Shown here: positions 14,920-15,898 of the stretch, piece after piece
Position numbering within the stretch: position 1 is the stretch's first letter
How the letters are laid out: each line of letters begins with the position of its first letter
DNA from: Bacteroidota bacterium
Lineage (GTDB): Bacteria; Bacteroidota; Bacteroidia; Bacteroidales; Prolixibacteraceae
DNA: 15,898 nt
Direction of reading: 5' to 3'
Assembly (NCBI GenBank): GCA_023393265.1
Contig: JAEWME010000011.1
Span: 1 to 15,898, forward strand
Notes under the pieces: model-generated
Databases searched by the model: none
Seen by the model: the letters and a program-made list of their open reading frames with translations, nothing else
What the model was told of the DNA's origin: nothing
Program-made: the position numbers and the translations under genes

Positions 14920-15028
14920 TATAAATAGTTTTCAAACCTCAAACATAACAAAACCAATGTGGAAAGTGCGACAATCATATCAATTTCTGAAGCCAAATTT
15001 CATATCTGTTTACTTAGGACGAAATTGC

Positions 15029-15036
15029 TACTTTTG
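15029..15036 (+). promoter_or_regulatory. Possible -7 box of the ABC-F gene
   Basis: TACTTTTG fits TAnnTTTG, but the -33 region reads TGTT instead of TTTG and the leader would be only about 6 nt. Tentative. Confidence 0.3.
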
Positions 15037-15048
15037 CTGAAAAAATTT

Positions 15049-15898
15049 ATGACTCCCTATCTTCAGGTTGAGAATTTATCGAAACGATTTGGTGACCAGT
15101 TGTTGTTCGAAGGAATTTCTTTCACCATTTTCGAAAATCAAAAAGTCGCGTTAATAGCACGAAACGGCACTGGAAAGACCACGCTGATGGAAATTCTGGC
15201 AGGAAACGATACGCCTGAATCGGGCCAAATCACCAAAACCGGCGACATCAGGATTGGTTACCTAAAGCAATTACCCGAAATACCAGATAACCTCAGCGTC
15301 TTCGAGGCTGTTTTCCAGTCGGGCGACGAAAAAGTAGAAGTAATCCGTCGTTTTGAACATGCCGTTCTGCACAACAACAGGGAAGAAATTACCAAATATA
15401 CCGAATTGATGGAACGCCATCAGGCCTGGGACTACGAGGTAAAAGTAAAGCAGATACTGAGTCAGCTAAAAATATTCGACTTTGATCAGCCTGTTTCACA
15501 ACTTTCAGGAGGACAGAAAAAACGCGTTGCAATGGCCAACGTTCTGATTAACGAACCCGACTTGCTTTTGCTCGACGAGCCAACCAACCACCTCGACCTG
15601 GAGATGATTGAGTGGCTCGAAAATTACCTCGAAAAGACTAAAATCACACTTTTCATGGTGACGCACGACCGCTATTTTCTCGATCGTGTTTGCGATGAAA
15701 TCCTGGAGATGGAAGGAAATACAATTTACCGGCATCGCGGAAACTATTCTTATTTTCTGGAGAAAAGAAACGAGCGCATCGAAATGCAGATGGCTGGCGT
15801 TGACAAAGCGAAAAACCTGTTGCGAACTGAATTGGAGTGGGCCAGAAGAATGCCACAGGCTCGCGGCCACAAAGCGAAATACCGGCTCGATCGTGTAG
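15049..15898 (+). CDS. ABC-F family ATPase, N-terminal part (cut by window edge)
   Basis: The reading frame begins with the ATG at 15049 (MTPYLQVENLSKRFGDQ) and is open to the edge, giving 283 codons with the second ATPase domain outside the window. The first nucleotide-binding domain has Walker A ARNGTGKTT (37-45), with Ala in place of the usual first Gly; signature LSGGQ (152-156); Walker B LLLLDEP (172-178); and switch His206. An arm-like helical insertion lies at about 85-135. The inter-domain linker begins at about 235, with the basic stretch WARRMPQARGHKAKYRLDR (264-282). There are no membrane segments. ABC-F proteins act on ribosomes as translation factors or antibiotic-protection factors. 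The sequence looks most like the housekeeping Uup/YdiF-type group rather than a resistance protein, but the visible part cannot settle this. Confidence 0.93.
   Translation, partial: MTPYLQVENLSKRFGDQLLFEGISFTIFENQKVALIARNGTGKTTLMEILAGNDTPESGQITKTGDIRIGYLKQLPEIPDNLSVFEAVFQSGDEKVEVIRRFEHAVLHNNREEITKYTELMERHQAWDYEVKVKQILSQLKIFDFDQPVSQLSGGQKKRVAMANVLINEPDLLLLDEPTNHLDLEMIEWLENYLEKTKITLFMVTHDRYFLDRVCDEILEMEGNTIYRHRGNYSYFLEKRNERIEMQMAGVDKAKNLLRTELEWARRMPQARGHKAKYRLDRV

Overview
The window looks like chromosome of a Bacteroidota bacterium, probably an anaerobic or microaerobic member of the Bacteroidales/Marinilabiliales side. The reasons are two proteins with C-terminal type IX secretion (T9SS) sorting domains, a TonB-dependent receptor with an N-terminal carboxypeptidase-regulatory-like domain, a close match to the Bacteroidota promoter (TTTG, 18 nt, TAnnTTTG), a short 2[4Fe-4S] ferredoxin and a Bacteroidota-style ABC-F ATPase. 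All genes read on the minus strand except the ABC-F gene at the right edge. No rRNA, tRNA, CRISPR array, insertion sequence or phage gene was seen.

Reading in the direction of transcription (right to left): an ABC-F gene (15049 to the edge, plus strand) diverges from nth (endonuclease III). Next come a 56-residue ferredoxin with a near-ideal promoter and a perfect palindromic terminator, then a 123-residue secreted protein that is almost only a T9SS sorting domain. After a 391-nt control region (13080-13470) the central locus begins. It encodes a PstS-like periplasmic domain fused through one membrane helix to a GcvH-like domain; a Tat-exported HybA-like protein with four [4Fe-4S] sites; a ten-helix HybB/NrfD-family quinone-linked membrane protein; a second membrane-anchored GcvH-like protein; a sensor histidine kinase with c-type heme motifs in its periplasmic domain; and an NtrC-type sigma-54 activator. 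An archaemetzincin gene follows closely. Further left are a DJ-1/PfpI protein, a small lipoprotein, a large two-lobed Asp-box (BNR/YCF48-like) T9SS cargo protein, and the first 424 codons of a TonB-dependent receptor.

The central locus (about 5442-13130) is the most interesting part. HybA and HybB normally carry electrons between a [NiFe] hydrogenase and the quinone pool, but no hydrogenase or other catalytic subunit lies in the window. Instead there are two GcvH-like domains in which the lipoyl-lysine position appears to be Gly, one of them tethered to a periplasmic ligand-binding-like domain. A candidate -24/-12 promoter with upstream repeats precedes the locus, and the locus carries its own heme-type sensor kinase and sigma-54 activator. 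My inference is a redox-responsive membrane electron-transfer module whose catalytic partner is encoded elsewhere or is unknown. Families are assigned from motifs read by eye; functional coupling and substrate are not established.
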